Shown here piece by piece: positions 25,501 to 33,882 of a stretch of 34,312 bases of DNA. How positions within the stretch are numbered: position 1 is the stretch's first letter; each line of letters begins with the position of its first letter. Source of the DNA: an uncultured Pelagibacteraceae bacterium (GTDB lineage: Bacteria; Pseudomonadota; Alphaproteobacteria; Pelagibacterales; Pelagibacteraceae); the NCBI GenBank assembly GCA_902523895.1, contig CABZAZ010000002.1, positions 1 to 34,312 of the forward strand, in the 5' to 3' direction. Position numbers and translations under genes: made by a program. The notes under the pieces were generated by a model, which was not told the DNA's origin, searched no databases, and saw only the letters and a program-made list of their open reading frames with translations.

Positions 25501-27782
25501 TCTTTCTTATAATCAATTACATCTGATGAATACGCTGCTATAGATGCTAGATTAATTATTTCTGAAGTGGAGGTTCTTAAAGGAGCGATTTCTATCGGAA
25601 GACCCAACCCAATTAGTAATGGTCCAATAACTTTTGCTCTACTCATTGATTTTATCATTTTGTATGAAATAGCTGCACTGTGCTGGCTAGGCATTATCAA
25701 TACATTAGAATTTCCCACGATTTCTGAAAAAGGGTAAAGCTCTTTATATAATTCTTCTAGGGCAACATCAGGCTGCATTTCTCCATCAAATTTAAAATCA
25801 ACTTTATCTTTCTTTAATTTTTCAACTGCATCACTTAATCTTTTAGTTCTATCCGTTGCAGGTTCTCCAAAAGTGGAATGAGATAAGAAAGCTACTTTAG
25901 GATCAAATCCGAATAATCTGACTACCCGAGCTGCTGATTTAGCCATCTCCGCTAGCTGATTTGCATCTGGATATTCAATAACAGAAGTATCACATATGAA
26001 AATTGTTTTTCCTCTATTTACAATTAAGTTTAGTCCAAACATAATTTCTCCAGCTCTAGGATCTACAACTTGAGTTATCTTTTCCAGTGATGAAGAATAT
26101 CTTCTAGTATTTCCAGTAACCATCGCATCAGCATCTTTACATGCTACCATACAAGATGCCCAAACAACTCTATCATTTCTAATTAAACGATCACAATCTC
26201 GCTCGAGCATGCCTTTATTTCTTTGAAGTTTTCCAAAAAGATATTTTGCATACTTTTCTCTTTTTTTAGCATCTTTTGAATTGGTAATTTCTATATCAAA
26301 ATTCTCACTGTAACCTATCTTCTTTAATTGACTCTTAATTAGATCCTCTTTTCCAACTAAGATTGGTATACCTAAATTGGAATTTTTAAATGCTATTGCT
26401 GCTTTAAGCATGTTTTCATCCTCACCATCTGCAAAAATTACTTTTTTGAGTTTCTTTTTTATATAGTTGTTTATACCTTGCATGATCGTAACTGTAGGAT
26501 CCAATCTTTGTCTTAACTGATCTTTGTAATTATCAAAATCTTCTATATCTATTCTTGCAACACTAGAGTCTATTGCCGCTTTGGCTACTGCAGCAGGAAT
26601 TACACTTATAAGTCTTGGATCAAATGTTGAGGGAATTATATAATTTTTTCCATAATGTGGTCTCTCACCCCCCATTGCAGCAACAACTTCATCAGGAACT
26701 TCTTCTTTTGCTAGGTTTGCAATTGCGTGTGCGGCAGCAATTTTCATCTCTTCATTAATAGTTTTAGACCTCACGTCTAATGCTCCTCTAAATATATATG
26801 GAAAACCGATTAAATTATTTACTTGGTTTGGATAGTCCGATCTTCCTGTAGCCATGATAGCATCGCTTCTAACCTCCTCGACTTCCTCTGGTTTAATTTC
26901 AGGATCTGGATTTGCACAAGCAAATATAATTGGATTTTTTGCCATTTTTTTTACCATGTCTTTTGTTAAGGCTCCTTTAGCTGACAAACCAAGGAAAACA
27001 TCTGCTTTATTAATTGCATCTGATAAAGTTCTATGATCAGTTTCTATGGCATGAGCCATTTTCCACTGATTTAAATTATCTCTTCCTTTATAGATAACCC
27101 CTGTTCTATCTACCATAGTAATGTGGTCTTGAGGTACACCACTCTTTTTAAATAAATTCGCACATGCCATTGCTGATGCGCCTGCACCATTAACAACTAT
27201 TTTTACTTCATCAATTTTTTTTTTGGTAATATCAAGTGCATTGATTAATGCTGCTGTAGTTATTATGGCCGTACCATGCTGATCATCATGAAAGACAGGT
27301 ATGTCTAAAATTTCTTTGAGTTTTTCCTCAATAATAAAACAATCTGGAGCAGCAATGTCCTCTAAATTAATACCTCCAAAACTTGGAGCAAAATTTTTAA
27401 TACTATTAATTATTTCATTATGATCTTGTGAATCAATTTCAAGATCAATCGAGTCAATATCAGCAAACCTTTTAAATAATACTGCTTTTCCCTCCATAAC
27501 AGGTTTGGACGCTAAAGCTCCCAAGTTACCCATACCTAAAATTGCAGAACCATTACTAATTACAGCCACAAGATTTCCTTTACTTGTATAGTCAAATGCA
27601 GTTTCTGGATTTTCACTTATGGCTTTCACTGGCGCTGCTACACCTGGTGAATAAGCTAACGCGAGATCCCTTTTTGTAGTCATATTTTTTGAGGATGAGA
27701 TTTCAATCTTTCCTGGCTTATTATGACGGTGATAATCTAAAGCTTCCTTATCAGTATAGTGATCAATTTTTGTTTTTTTCAT
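25497..27782 (-). CDS. maeB: NADP-dependent malic enzyme with phosphotransacetylase-like domain
   Basis: Oxidative decarboxylation of malate to pyruvate, feeding NADPH and gluconeogenic/anaplerotic flux. It has 761 residues in the MaeB architecture: the malic N-terminal domain (LALAYSPGVAAPVKAI, NGSAILGMGNLGALASKPVMEGKAVLFK), the NAD(P)-binding domain (VVNGAGASAMACANLF), and from about residue 430 a PTA_PTB domain (VIFADGEDENMLKAA to the C-terminus), generally thought regulatory (acetyl-CoA sensing) rather than catalytic. In many alphaproteobacteria mutS and glnD sit between this gene and murJ; here only 50 bases separate it from murJ. Confidence 0.95.
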   Translation of the reverse strand: MKKTKIDHYTDKEALDYHRHNKPGKIEISSSKNMTTKRDLALAYSPGVAAPVKAISENPETAFDYTSKGNLVAVISNGSAILGMGNLGALASKPVMEGKAVLFKRFADIDSIDLEIDSQDHNEIINSIKNFAPSFGGINLEDIAAPDCFIIEEKLKEILDIPVFHDDQHGTAIITTAALINALDITKKKIDEVKIVVNGAGASAMACANLFKKSGVPQDHITMVDRTGVIYKGRDNLNQWKMAHAIETDHRTLSDAINKADVFLGLSAKGALTKDMVKKMAKNPIIFACANPDPEIKPEEVEEVRSDAIMATGRSDYPNQVNNLIGFPYIFRGALDVRSKTINEEMKIAAAHAIANLAKEEVPDEVVAAMGGERPHYGKNYIIPSTFDPRLISVIPAAVAKAAIDSSVARIDIEDFDNYKDQLRQRLDPTVTIMQGINNYIKKKLKKVIFADGEDENMLKAAIAFKNSNLGIPILVGKEDLIKSQLKKIGYSENFDIEITNSKDAKKREKYAKYLFGKLQRNKGMLERDCDRLIRNDRVVWASCMVACKDADAMVTGNTRRYSSSLEKITQVVDPRAGEIMFGLNLIVNRGKTIFICDTSVIEYPDANQLAEMAKSAARVVRLFGFDPKVAFLSHSTFGEPATDRTKRLSDAVEKLKKDKVDFKFDGEMQPDVALEELYKELYPFSEIVGNSNVLIMPSQHSAAISYKMIKSMSRAKVIGPLLIGLGLPIEIAPLRTSTSEIINLASIAAYSSDVIDYKKD

Positions 27783-27832
27783 TTAGCTTAATTAGGTGTA
27801 CAAATGAGGTAAATTTAAGACTAATATGATTT

Positions 27833-29362
27833 ATGAATTTAGTTAAGTCAACAGGGACTTTTGGTTTCTATACTATTATTAGCAGATTACTTGGATATTT
27901 GAGAGATGTTTTAATAGCAATTTTTCTTGGAACAAGTTTTTTGGCTGATGCTTTTTTTGTAGCATTTAGAATACCGAACACTTTTAGAAGACTTTTTGCT
28001 GAGGGAACTTTTAATTCAGCTTTTGTGCCAAGCTATACTTCTGAATTAGTTAAAAATAAAACTAGATCAAACAAATTTGCTAATGATGTTTTTAATTTAT
28101 TATTTTTAGCTTTATTTTTTTTAGTCCTCATAATTGAAATTTTCATGCCAATATTTGTGGGATTAATAGCACCAGGCTTTGTTGAAGATACCAAAAAATT
28201 TGAATTAGCAACTATTTTAACAAGGATTACTTTCCCTTTTTTATTGTTTGTAAGTTTGTCTTCTTTTTTTGGTGCAATTTTAAATTCACATAATAAATTT
28301 GCAGCTGCTTCAGCAGCACCAATTATTTTAAATATTGTTCTAATTACCATTTTATTTTTTGGGAGATATTTTGGCGATGAATTAATTTACTATCTTGCAT
28401 ACGGAATATCTATTGCAGGATTATTACAATTAATTTTTTTATACAGATTTGTAAAAAGATATCACATTTTAAAGTTTGAATTTAAATTCAAAATTAATAA
28501 TAAGGTAAAGTTTTTCTTTAAAAAATTACTACCGAGTATTTTTTCCTCAGGAGTTACTCAAATAAATATTTTGGTCGGAACTATTATAGCATCATTCCAG
28601 GCAAGCGCTGTATCATACTTATATTATGCTGATAGAATATACCAAATTAATTTAGCAATAGCTGGAATAGCTATTGGTGTTATTGTCTTGCCTCAGCTTT
28701 CAAAACATGTTCACCAAAAAAAAAATAAGAAAATATCATTAATTCAAAATAAAGCATTAGAGTTAAGTATGTTTTTAAGTGTACCAGCCTCGGTAGCATT
28801 AGTTATAGGATCCGAACAGATCATTTCAGCTCTATTTGGATATGGTTCTTTTATAGAAAACTCAGTTATAAATTCCTCGAATGCTCTTTACTATTTTGGT
28901 TTAGGACTTCCTGCATTTGCTTTAATAAAAGTTTTTTCAACTTTTTTTTTTGCAAATCATGATACTAAAACTCCATTTTATATTTCTTTAGTTTCTGTTT
29001 TGCTAAATATTTTGATAAGCGTTTACTTTTTTAAAGATATTGGTTTTATAATTATTCCTATAGCAACTACAATATCCTCATGGTTTAATTCCTTAATATT
29101 ATTTATCTATTTAAGAAATAATAATTTATTTAAATTTAATGAAACTTTTTTAAAACAATTTTTTAAGATAGTTTTTGCATCTATTTTGATGGGTATTTTC
29201 TTTCAATATCTGATCTTGTTTTTTGAAAATCAATTAAGTTATACCTATTCCTTTAAGTCTGCTTATTTATTATTATGTGTTTTATTTGCAATAATTTTTT
29301 ATTTTGCTTTGTCATATTTTATCAAAGCTTTTAATTACCAAGATATTAAATTAAAGTATTAG
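27833..29362 (+). CDS. murJ: Lipid II flippase MurJ
   Basis: Integral membrane flippase moving the peptidoglycan precursor lipid II to the periplasm. It has 509 residues and about 14 predicted hydrophobic helices (MOP superfamily). Seen: the N-terminal SRLLGYLRDVLIAIFLG with the conserved Arg pair region, ADAFFVAFRIPNTFRRLFAEGTFNSAFVP (the MVF hallmark), and YYADRIYQINLAIAGIAIGVIVLPQLS. trpS begins 3 bases after its stop, and the two are probably one transcript. Confidence 0.96.
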   Translation: MNLVKSTGTFGFYTIISRLLGYLRDVLIAIFLGTSFLADAFFVAFRIPNTFRRLFAEGTFNSAFVPSYTSELVKNKTRSNKFANDVFNLLFLALFFLVLIIEIFMPIFVGLIAPGFVEDTKKFELATILTRITFPFLLFVSLSSFFGAILNSHNKFAAASAAPIILNIVLITILFFGRYFGDELIYYLAYGISIAGLLQLIFLYRFVKRYHILKFEFKFKINNKVKFFFKKLLPSIFSSGVTQINILVGTIIASFQASAVSYLYYADRIYQINLAIAGIAIGVIVLPQLSKHVHQKKNKKISLIQNKALELSMFLSVPASVALVIGSEQIISALFGYGSFIENSVINSSNALYYFGLGLPAFALIKVFSTFFFANHDTKTPFYISLVSVLLNILISVYFFKDIGFIIIPIATTISSWFNSLILFIYLRNNNLFKFNETFLKQFFKIVFASILMGIFFQYLILFFENQLSYTYSFKSAYLLLCVLFAIIFYFALSYFIKAFNYQDIKLKY

Positions 29363-29365
29363 AAT

Positions 29366-30367
29366 ATGAAAAAAAAAATTTTCTCCGGTGTCCAACCTAC
29401 TGGAAATCTTCATTTAGGAAATTATTTAGGAGCCATAAAAAATTTTGTTGATTTAAATAACGATACTCAAAATGAGTGTATTTTTTGTGTAGTTGACCTT
29501 CATGCAATAACTGTGAGTCAAAATCCAAAAGATTTAAAATCAAATATACATGAAACAGTAGCTACATTTGTTGCAAGTGGAATAGATCCAAAAAAAAGTA
29601 TAATTTTCAACCAGTCTCAAGTGAGTGCTCACTCAGAGGCAGCGTGGATTTTAAGTTGTGTTGCGAGAATGGGGTGGTTAAATAGGATGACCCAGTTCAA
29701 GGAAAAAGCTGGAAAAGATAAAGAAAAAGCAAGTATCGGTCTTTATTCATATCCCGTTTTGATGGCAGCTGACATTTTATTATATGACTCAACTCATGTA
29801 CCGGTTGGAGATGACCAAAAACAACATTTGGAGTTATGTCGTGATATAGCTCAAAAATTTAACAATGATTATAAAATCGAAAATTTTTTTATAGTCCCCG
29901 AACCTCTAATTAAAAAAGAATTCTCTAGAATTATGAGTCTTAAAGATGGTCTCAAAAAAATGAGCAAATCAGAAGTATCAGATTTGAGTAGAATAAATTT
30001 AACAGATGATAAAGACCTAATTATAAATAAAATTAAAAAAGCAAAAACTGATACTCTGCCTATACCATCTACAATTGAAGAATTAGAAAAAAGACCTGAG
30101 GCTAAAAATCTAATCGGTATTTACTCAAGTTTGATGAATAATTCACTTCAGAAATCAATTGATGAATTTTCTGGAAAAAATTTTTCAGAATTTAAAGAAA
30201 AATTATCAGAAATAATTGTTAATGAAATCAATCCAATTTCATTAAGAATTAAAGAACTATTAAGTGACAAAGTTTTTTTGGAAAAAATACTTAAAGATGG
30301 ATATGAGAAAGCTGATGAAATTGCCTCAAAAAAAATTAAAAAAATTCACGAAATTGTAGGTTTTTGA
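29366..30367 (+). CDS. trpS: Tryptophan--tRNA ligase
   Basis: Class I synthetase charging tRNA-Trp. The 333-residue length is normal. HIGH-type HLGN at 16-19 lies within [34 protein letters not shown] lies in the tryptophan/ATP site, and KMSKS is exact at 198-202. It lies immediately after murJ, the usual alphaproteobacterial order, and is followed after 53 bases by the Nfu gene. Confidence 0.98.
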   Translation: MKKKIFSGVQPTGNLHLGNYLGAIKNFVDLNNDTQNECIFCVVDLHAITVSQNPKDLKSNIHETVATFVASGIDPKKSIIFNQSQVSAHSEAAWILSCVARMGWLNRMTQFKEKAGKDKEKASIGLYSYPVLMAADILLYDSTHVPVGDDQKQHLELCRDIAQKFNNDYKIENFFIVPEPLIKKEFSRIMSLKDGLKKMSKSEVSDLSRINLTDDKDLIINKIKKAKTDTLPIPSTIEELEKRPEAKNLIGIYSSLMNNSLQKSIDEFSGKNFSEFKEKLSEIIVNEINPISLRIKELLSDKVFLEKILKDGYEKADEIASKKIKKIHEIVGF

Positions 30368-30420
30368 GTATATTTTCATAAAGCAGTACCATTTTTTTTA
30401 ATATTGCTTATATATAATTC

Positions 30421-30960
30421 ATGTTCGTCCAGACTGAAATAACACCAAATCCTAATTCGCTAAAATTCATACCAGGTAAAGTTGTTTCTAGATCAGGATC
30501 ATTTGAAGTAACTAAAAATGACAACGTAAATAACGAGTTAATTAGAAATATTCTTTCAGTTACTGGCGTTGAAGGAATTTTTTTAAGTAAAGATTTTATT
30601 TCAGTCAATAAACATGATGAAAATTCTTGGGACGACATCAAGCATATTGTGATTTCTCATATTAATGAATTTTATGCATCAGGAAAAGAATTTGTCATTA
30701 ATAAAGACTCAACTGAACAAAGTGAAAGTTTTGATGAAATTGAGAAAAGGATAGTGCAATTGCTTGAGGAGAAAATTCGTCCAGCAATAACTAGAGATGG
30801 AGGTGATATTAAATTTAAAGAGTTCAAAGATGGAGTAGTTAAGGTTCAACTACAAGGGAGCTGTTCCGGCTGCCCTAGTTCCACAATGACTTTAAAACAA
30901 GGCGTTCAAAATCTTCTATGTCATTATTTACCAGAAGTGAAAAAAGTTGAGGCTATTTAA
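30421..30960 (+). CDS. Nfu-type iron-sulfur cluster carrier protein
   Basis: Scaffold/carrier handing 4Fe-4S clusters to target enzymes. The 179-residue protein has the N-terminal Nfu_N domain (FVQTEITPNPNSLKFIPG, about 1-87) and the NifU C-terminal domain (about 108-175) with the cluster motif CSGC at 148-151 in LQGSCSGCPSSTMTLKQGV. This is the alphaproteobacterial/mitochondrial NFU1 architecture, unlike E. coli NfuA, whose N-terminal domain is A-type-like. Substrates could include MiaB, encoded downstream in this window, but that is only a possibility. Confidence 0.94.
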   Translation: MFVQTEITPNPNSLKFIPGKVVSRSGSFEVTKNDNVNNELIRNILSVTGVEGIFLSKDFISVNKHDENSWDDIKHIVISHINEFYASGKEFVINKDSTEQSESFDEIEKRIVQLLEEKIRPAITRDGGDIKFKEFKDGVVKVQLQGSCSGCPSSTMTLKQGVQNLLCHYLPEVKKVEAI

Positions 30961-30963
30961 TAT

Positions 30964-32046
30964 ATGAAAAAAATTTTTAGAAAAAATAGAATAAAACCAT
31001 TTAAAGTTTTTGATGAAAATAATTTAAATTCACTTCCAAGAATTATTCTGAGTAGTATAATTATTATCTTGTTTTTTTATTCTTTACCAATTGTTATTAA
31101 TTTTACTAGCAATAAGATTGAGAGCTCAGCTGGGATTCAAAATAATTCAAAAGCGATACTTGCATATACACTAAATAAAAAACCCTCAAATTCACAAAAT
31201 TCTTTAATACTTAATGAAGATGATTTGTTAATAGATATTTATAGTTTAAATGATCAAGATACAGATACAGTAAGATTAGATGCTTCCACGATTAAACAGC
31301 TTTTTGAAGATACAGATTATAAGCTTGATGATGTTAGAAAAAAAAAATTAGTTAAGCCCATAGCTTTGACATTGCTTCCAGCAGAAATAAAAATGATTGA
31401 GAGTGTAAAAAAGAGAAAAGAATTCTTCATACAAATAGTATTGCCTTTAATTTTGGAAGAAAATAAAAACATTAAATTGGATAGAAAAAGATTATTCAGC
31501 ATAATTAATAAAAGCAATAATTCAAAATCTGAAAAACAATGGTTAGAAAAAAAATACAAACAATACGGTATACCTTCGAGAGATTTATCAATTTTAAAAA
31601 GAAGAATGGATATAGTTCCAGTTTCATTAGCTCTTGCTCAAGCCGCAAAAGAAACAGGTTGGGGAACCTCAAGATTTGCACAACAAGGAAATGCTTTGTT
31701 TGGACAATGGACCTGGTCTGGAGAAGGATTAAAACCGAAGGATGCTGAGAAAAATGAAGGTCATAAAGTTATGAAATTTAATGTTTTGCAAGCGTCTGTA
31801 AGAGCTTATCAAAGAAATATAAATACACATTCAAGTTACGAAGATTTTAGATCAGCTAGAGCAAAATTAAGAGATTTGGGTGAACCATTAGACAGCATGA
31901 TCTTATCAGAGTATTTAGATAAATATGCTGAGACTGGAAATGAGTATGTCAAAGTTCTACAAAAGATTATTCAACAAAATAACTTAAAAGATTTTGATGA
32001 TGCAAAACTTTTACCTTCAAGTATTGAGTTAGATAGTTTAATCTAA
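30964..32046 (+). CDS. Bax-like glucosaminidase-domain membrane protein
   Basis: A 360-residue protein with one N-terminal transmembrane segment (about 25-46) after a basic start, then a low-complexity linker, and a C-terminal lysozyme-like glucosaminidase domain. The key stretch is LALAQAAKETGWGTSRFAQQGNALFGQWTW with the likely general-acid Glu230, followed by YQRNINTHSSYEDFRSARAKLR, as in E. coli Bax. Probable peptidoglycan hydrolase anchored in the inner membrane, facing the periplasm. It follows the Nfu gene after 3 bases and converges on the deacetylase gene (6 bases between stops). Confidence 0.85.
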   Translation: MKKIFRKNRIKPFKVFDENNLNSLPRIILSSIIIILFFYSLPIVINFTSNKIESSAGIQNNSKAILAYTLNKKPSNSQNSLILNEDDLLIDIYSLNDQDTDTVRLDASTIKQLFEDTDYKLDDVRKKKLVKPIALTLLPAEIKMIESVKKRKEFFIQIVLPLILEENKNIKLDRKRLFSIINKSNNSKSEKQWLEKKYKQYGIPSRDLSILKRRMDIVPVSLALAQAAKETGWGTSRFAQQGNALFGQWTWSGEGLKPKDAEKNEGHKVMKFNVLQASVRAYQRNINTHSSYEDFRSARAKLRDLGEPLDSMILSEYLDKYAETGNEYVKVLQKIIQQNNLKDFDDAKLLPSSIELDSLI

Positions 32047-32052
32047 AAGTTA

Positions 32053-33108
32053 TTATCTAATAATAAATTGTGTCCCAAACCACCTCCATTTACCATTGTC
32101 ATTTATAGAACAATTAATTCGACCTCTTCTTGGTAAAAATGGTTCTCTAAATACTATCGTAAGTTCTTTTTCAACAAGTTTAATATTTGACTTCATCCAC
32201 TCATCTCCTTCATTTGAATAGCAATTAATATTTTCAATATTTTTTTGATTATCAAAAAATTTGACTTTAAATTTTGGTGGATTAGTTTCTTTTGATAATT
32301 TTTTTTCTTCAGGTTCTAAGTTTTTATACTCAAGGGGATAATAGCTTATTATTGACTTAAATCTTTTAATTTCTCCATATTTTTCGTTAATTGGAAATCT
32401 TGGAAGTTCAAATCTATTTTTATTTACGTCAATAATTCCAGAATGTTGTCCAAATGCAATTTTGAAATTTTGAGATATGTAATCTTTCATAAATCCTGAA
32501 TATTCTCCAAATGGGTAAGAAAATAAAGTTGGCACATATCCTAATTTTTCTTGAAAAATTAGATTTGATGTTTTTATGTCATTTAAAAAAACTTCCTCTG
32601 ATTTATCAATCAAATAATCATGCGAATGTGAGTGATGCCCTATAACTCCAAATTCACTACTTTCAATTTCTTTAATTTGATCCCAGTTCATGTATCCCTT
32701 GTTACCAACAGGTTCAGTGGAGACAAATAATATAAATGGAATTTTATTTTTTTTTAGGTAAGGCCAAGCTTTATCATAAAAAGATTGAAATGCATCATCA
32801 ACAGTAAGAAGAATCTTTTTTTCTTCCTTTGGAACATCAAACTCATTTACAAAATCTTTAGGATGATAAAAGGTTAAGTTAGCATCTAAAATAAGATCAA
32901 CATGTTTCTTAAAAATATCCATTGATATATTTGTTGATGGATATTTAAATTCATTAAATCGATGGTACATAATAGATAGTACACCCTCATCATTGGAAAA
33001 AAACTTAACATTATTTTCTTGTGCGTTTAAGCCAAAAGTAAATATAATAAAAAAAATGAATAATTTAATTATAGATGCTGTAAAAGATAAAATTTTTTTT
33101 ATGATCAT
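32053..33108 (-). CDS. Exported polysaccharide deacetylase (NodB fold)
   Basis: A 351-residue protein with an N-terminal hydrophobic signal (about 1-29, IIKLFIFFIIFTFGLNA). NodB motif 1 reads LTVDDA, with the catalytic/metal pair Asp104-Asp105. Motif 2 is HHSHSH, with metal ligands His159 and His163. Later SYPFGEYSG and FGQHSGIIDVNKNRFELPRFPI match the C-terminal motifs of the family. A roughly 80-residue beta-rich domain follows. It removes acetyl groups from an N-acetylated glycan such as peptidoglycan or a surface polysaccharide; the substrate is not determinable. ATG at 33108 is preferred over TTG at 33117. Its 5' end overlaps the divergent tsaB by 53 bases. Confidence 0.85.
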   Translation of the reverse strand: MIIKKILSFTASIIKLFIFFIIFTFGLNAQENNVKFFSNDEGVLSIMYHRFNEFKYPSTNISMDIFKKHVDLILDANLTFYHPKDFVNEFDVPKEEKKILLTVDDAFQSFYDKAWPYLKKNKIPFILFVSTEPVGNKGYMNWDQIKEIESSEFGVIGHHSHSHDYLIDKSEEVFLNDIKTSNLIFQEKLGYVPTLFSYPFGEYSGFMKDYISQNFKIAFGQHSGIIDVNKNRFELPRFPINEKYGEIKRFKSIISYYPLEYKNLEPEEKKLSKETNPPKFKVKFFDNQKNIENINCYSNEGDEWMKSNIKLVEKELTIVFREPFLPRRGRINCSINDNGKWRWFGTQFIIR

Positions 33109-33442
33109 TAATAACAATAATACTTATAGTGTTACTCATGAAAATAGCAAAAAAAATTATGAAAAACTGATTATTTTACTTACTGATTTTTTAAAAAATA
33201 AAAATTTAGAGATTAGTGATGTTGGATTAATTTATATAAATAGAGGCCCCGGGAGTTTTGCAGGTATTAGAAATTCTTTATCAACTATTAAAGCAATACA
33301 TATGATTAAAAAAATTGATTATTTCTGCTTTAGTTTTAAGGACTTTGAGGGTGAAAATGACATTAAATATGAGAATATACCGCATCTTTGCAGTAAATTT
33401 AAACTCAAAAAAAATTTGATTAAACCTTATTATATAAGCTAA
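33056..33442 (+). CDS. tsaB: Shortened TsaB (tRNA t6A biosynthesis) protein
   Basis: TsaB scaffolds TsaD in making N6-threonylcarbamoyl-adenosine at position 37 of ANN-decoding tRNAs. The call rests on MNNLIIDAVKDKIFFMII (family start ILAIDTS...), INRGPGSFAGIRNSLSTIKAI (family GPGSFTGLRIG) and position before fur/miaB. Only 128 residues are present against about 200-230 usually. The C-terminal end IKPYYIS resembles the normal PLYLR terminus, so the missing part is internal, where the second actin-like lobe would be. ATG at 33056 is chosen; an upstream TTG at 32993 would overlap the deacetylase further. rimI, often next, is absent. Function may be reduced to the TsaD-contacting lobe. Confidence 0.75.
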   Translation: MNNLIIDAVKDKIFFMIINNNNTYSVTHENSKKNYEKLIILLTDFLKNKNLEISDVGLIYINRGPGSFAGIRNSLSTIKAIHMIKKIDYFCFSFKDFEGENDIKYENIPHLCSKFKLKKNLIKPYYIS

Positions 33443-33450
33443 AATTAAGA

Positions 33451-33882
33451 ATGTCAGACACAATAGAAGAAAAATGTTTATCTAAAGGGGTAAAATTAAC
33501 TGATCAAAGACGAGTTATTGCAAAAGTAATTTCGGAGTCTAAAGCTGAATATGGAGAATCAGATCACCCAGATGTTGATGAATTATATAATAGAGTTTTA
33601 AAAATTGATCCAAAAATAAGTATTGCAACAGTTTACAGAACTGTGAAACTTTTTGAAGAGGCTGGGATTTTAACAAAACACGATTTTAAAGGTGGAAAGG
33701 CCAGATATGAGGCAATGATTGAAAGCCATCATGATCATTTGATAGATATTAAAACAGGCGAGATCATAGAATTCGTTGATGATGAAATAGAAAAACTTCA
33801 AAAAAAAGTTGCGGAGAAATACGGCTATGAATTAGTCGATCATAAATTAGAATTGTATGGGGTTAAAAAAAAGCCCCAATAA
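33451..33882 (+). CDS. fur: Fur-family metal-responsive regulator
   Basis: A 143-residue repressor of the ferric-uptake-regulator family. The winged helix covers about 1-85, with ISIATVYRTVKLFEEAGIL as the recognition region, and the dimerisation/metal domain has HHDHLIDIKTGEIIEF. The Cys-containing zinc motifs of E. coli Fur are absent, as is common in alphaproteobacterial Fur/Mur proteins, so Fe(II) or Mn(II) as the sensed metal is open. It is 8 bases after tsaB and abuts miaB with no gap. Confidence 0.93.
   Translation: MSDTIEEKCLSKGVKLTDQRRVIAKVISESKAEYGESDHPDVDELYNRVLKIDPKISIATVYRTVKLFEEAGILTKHDFKGGKARYEAMIESHHDHLIDIKTGEIIEFVDDEIEKLQKKVAEKYGYELVDHKLELYGVKKKPQ

Noticed and set aside
26854..27036. 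Short forward open frame antisense to the malic enzyme gene
   Set aside because: Lies wholly inside a conserved coding region and shows no recognisable protein features.
31539..31748. Forward open frame inside the glucosaminidase gene in another frame
   Set aside because: The conserved catalytic region is encoded in the main frame here; the alternative product has no family resemblance.
32993..33055. Upstream TTG extension of tsaB
   Set aside because: The resulting residues do not match the TsaB N-terminus, whereas ATG 33056 gives the expected first strand.
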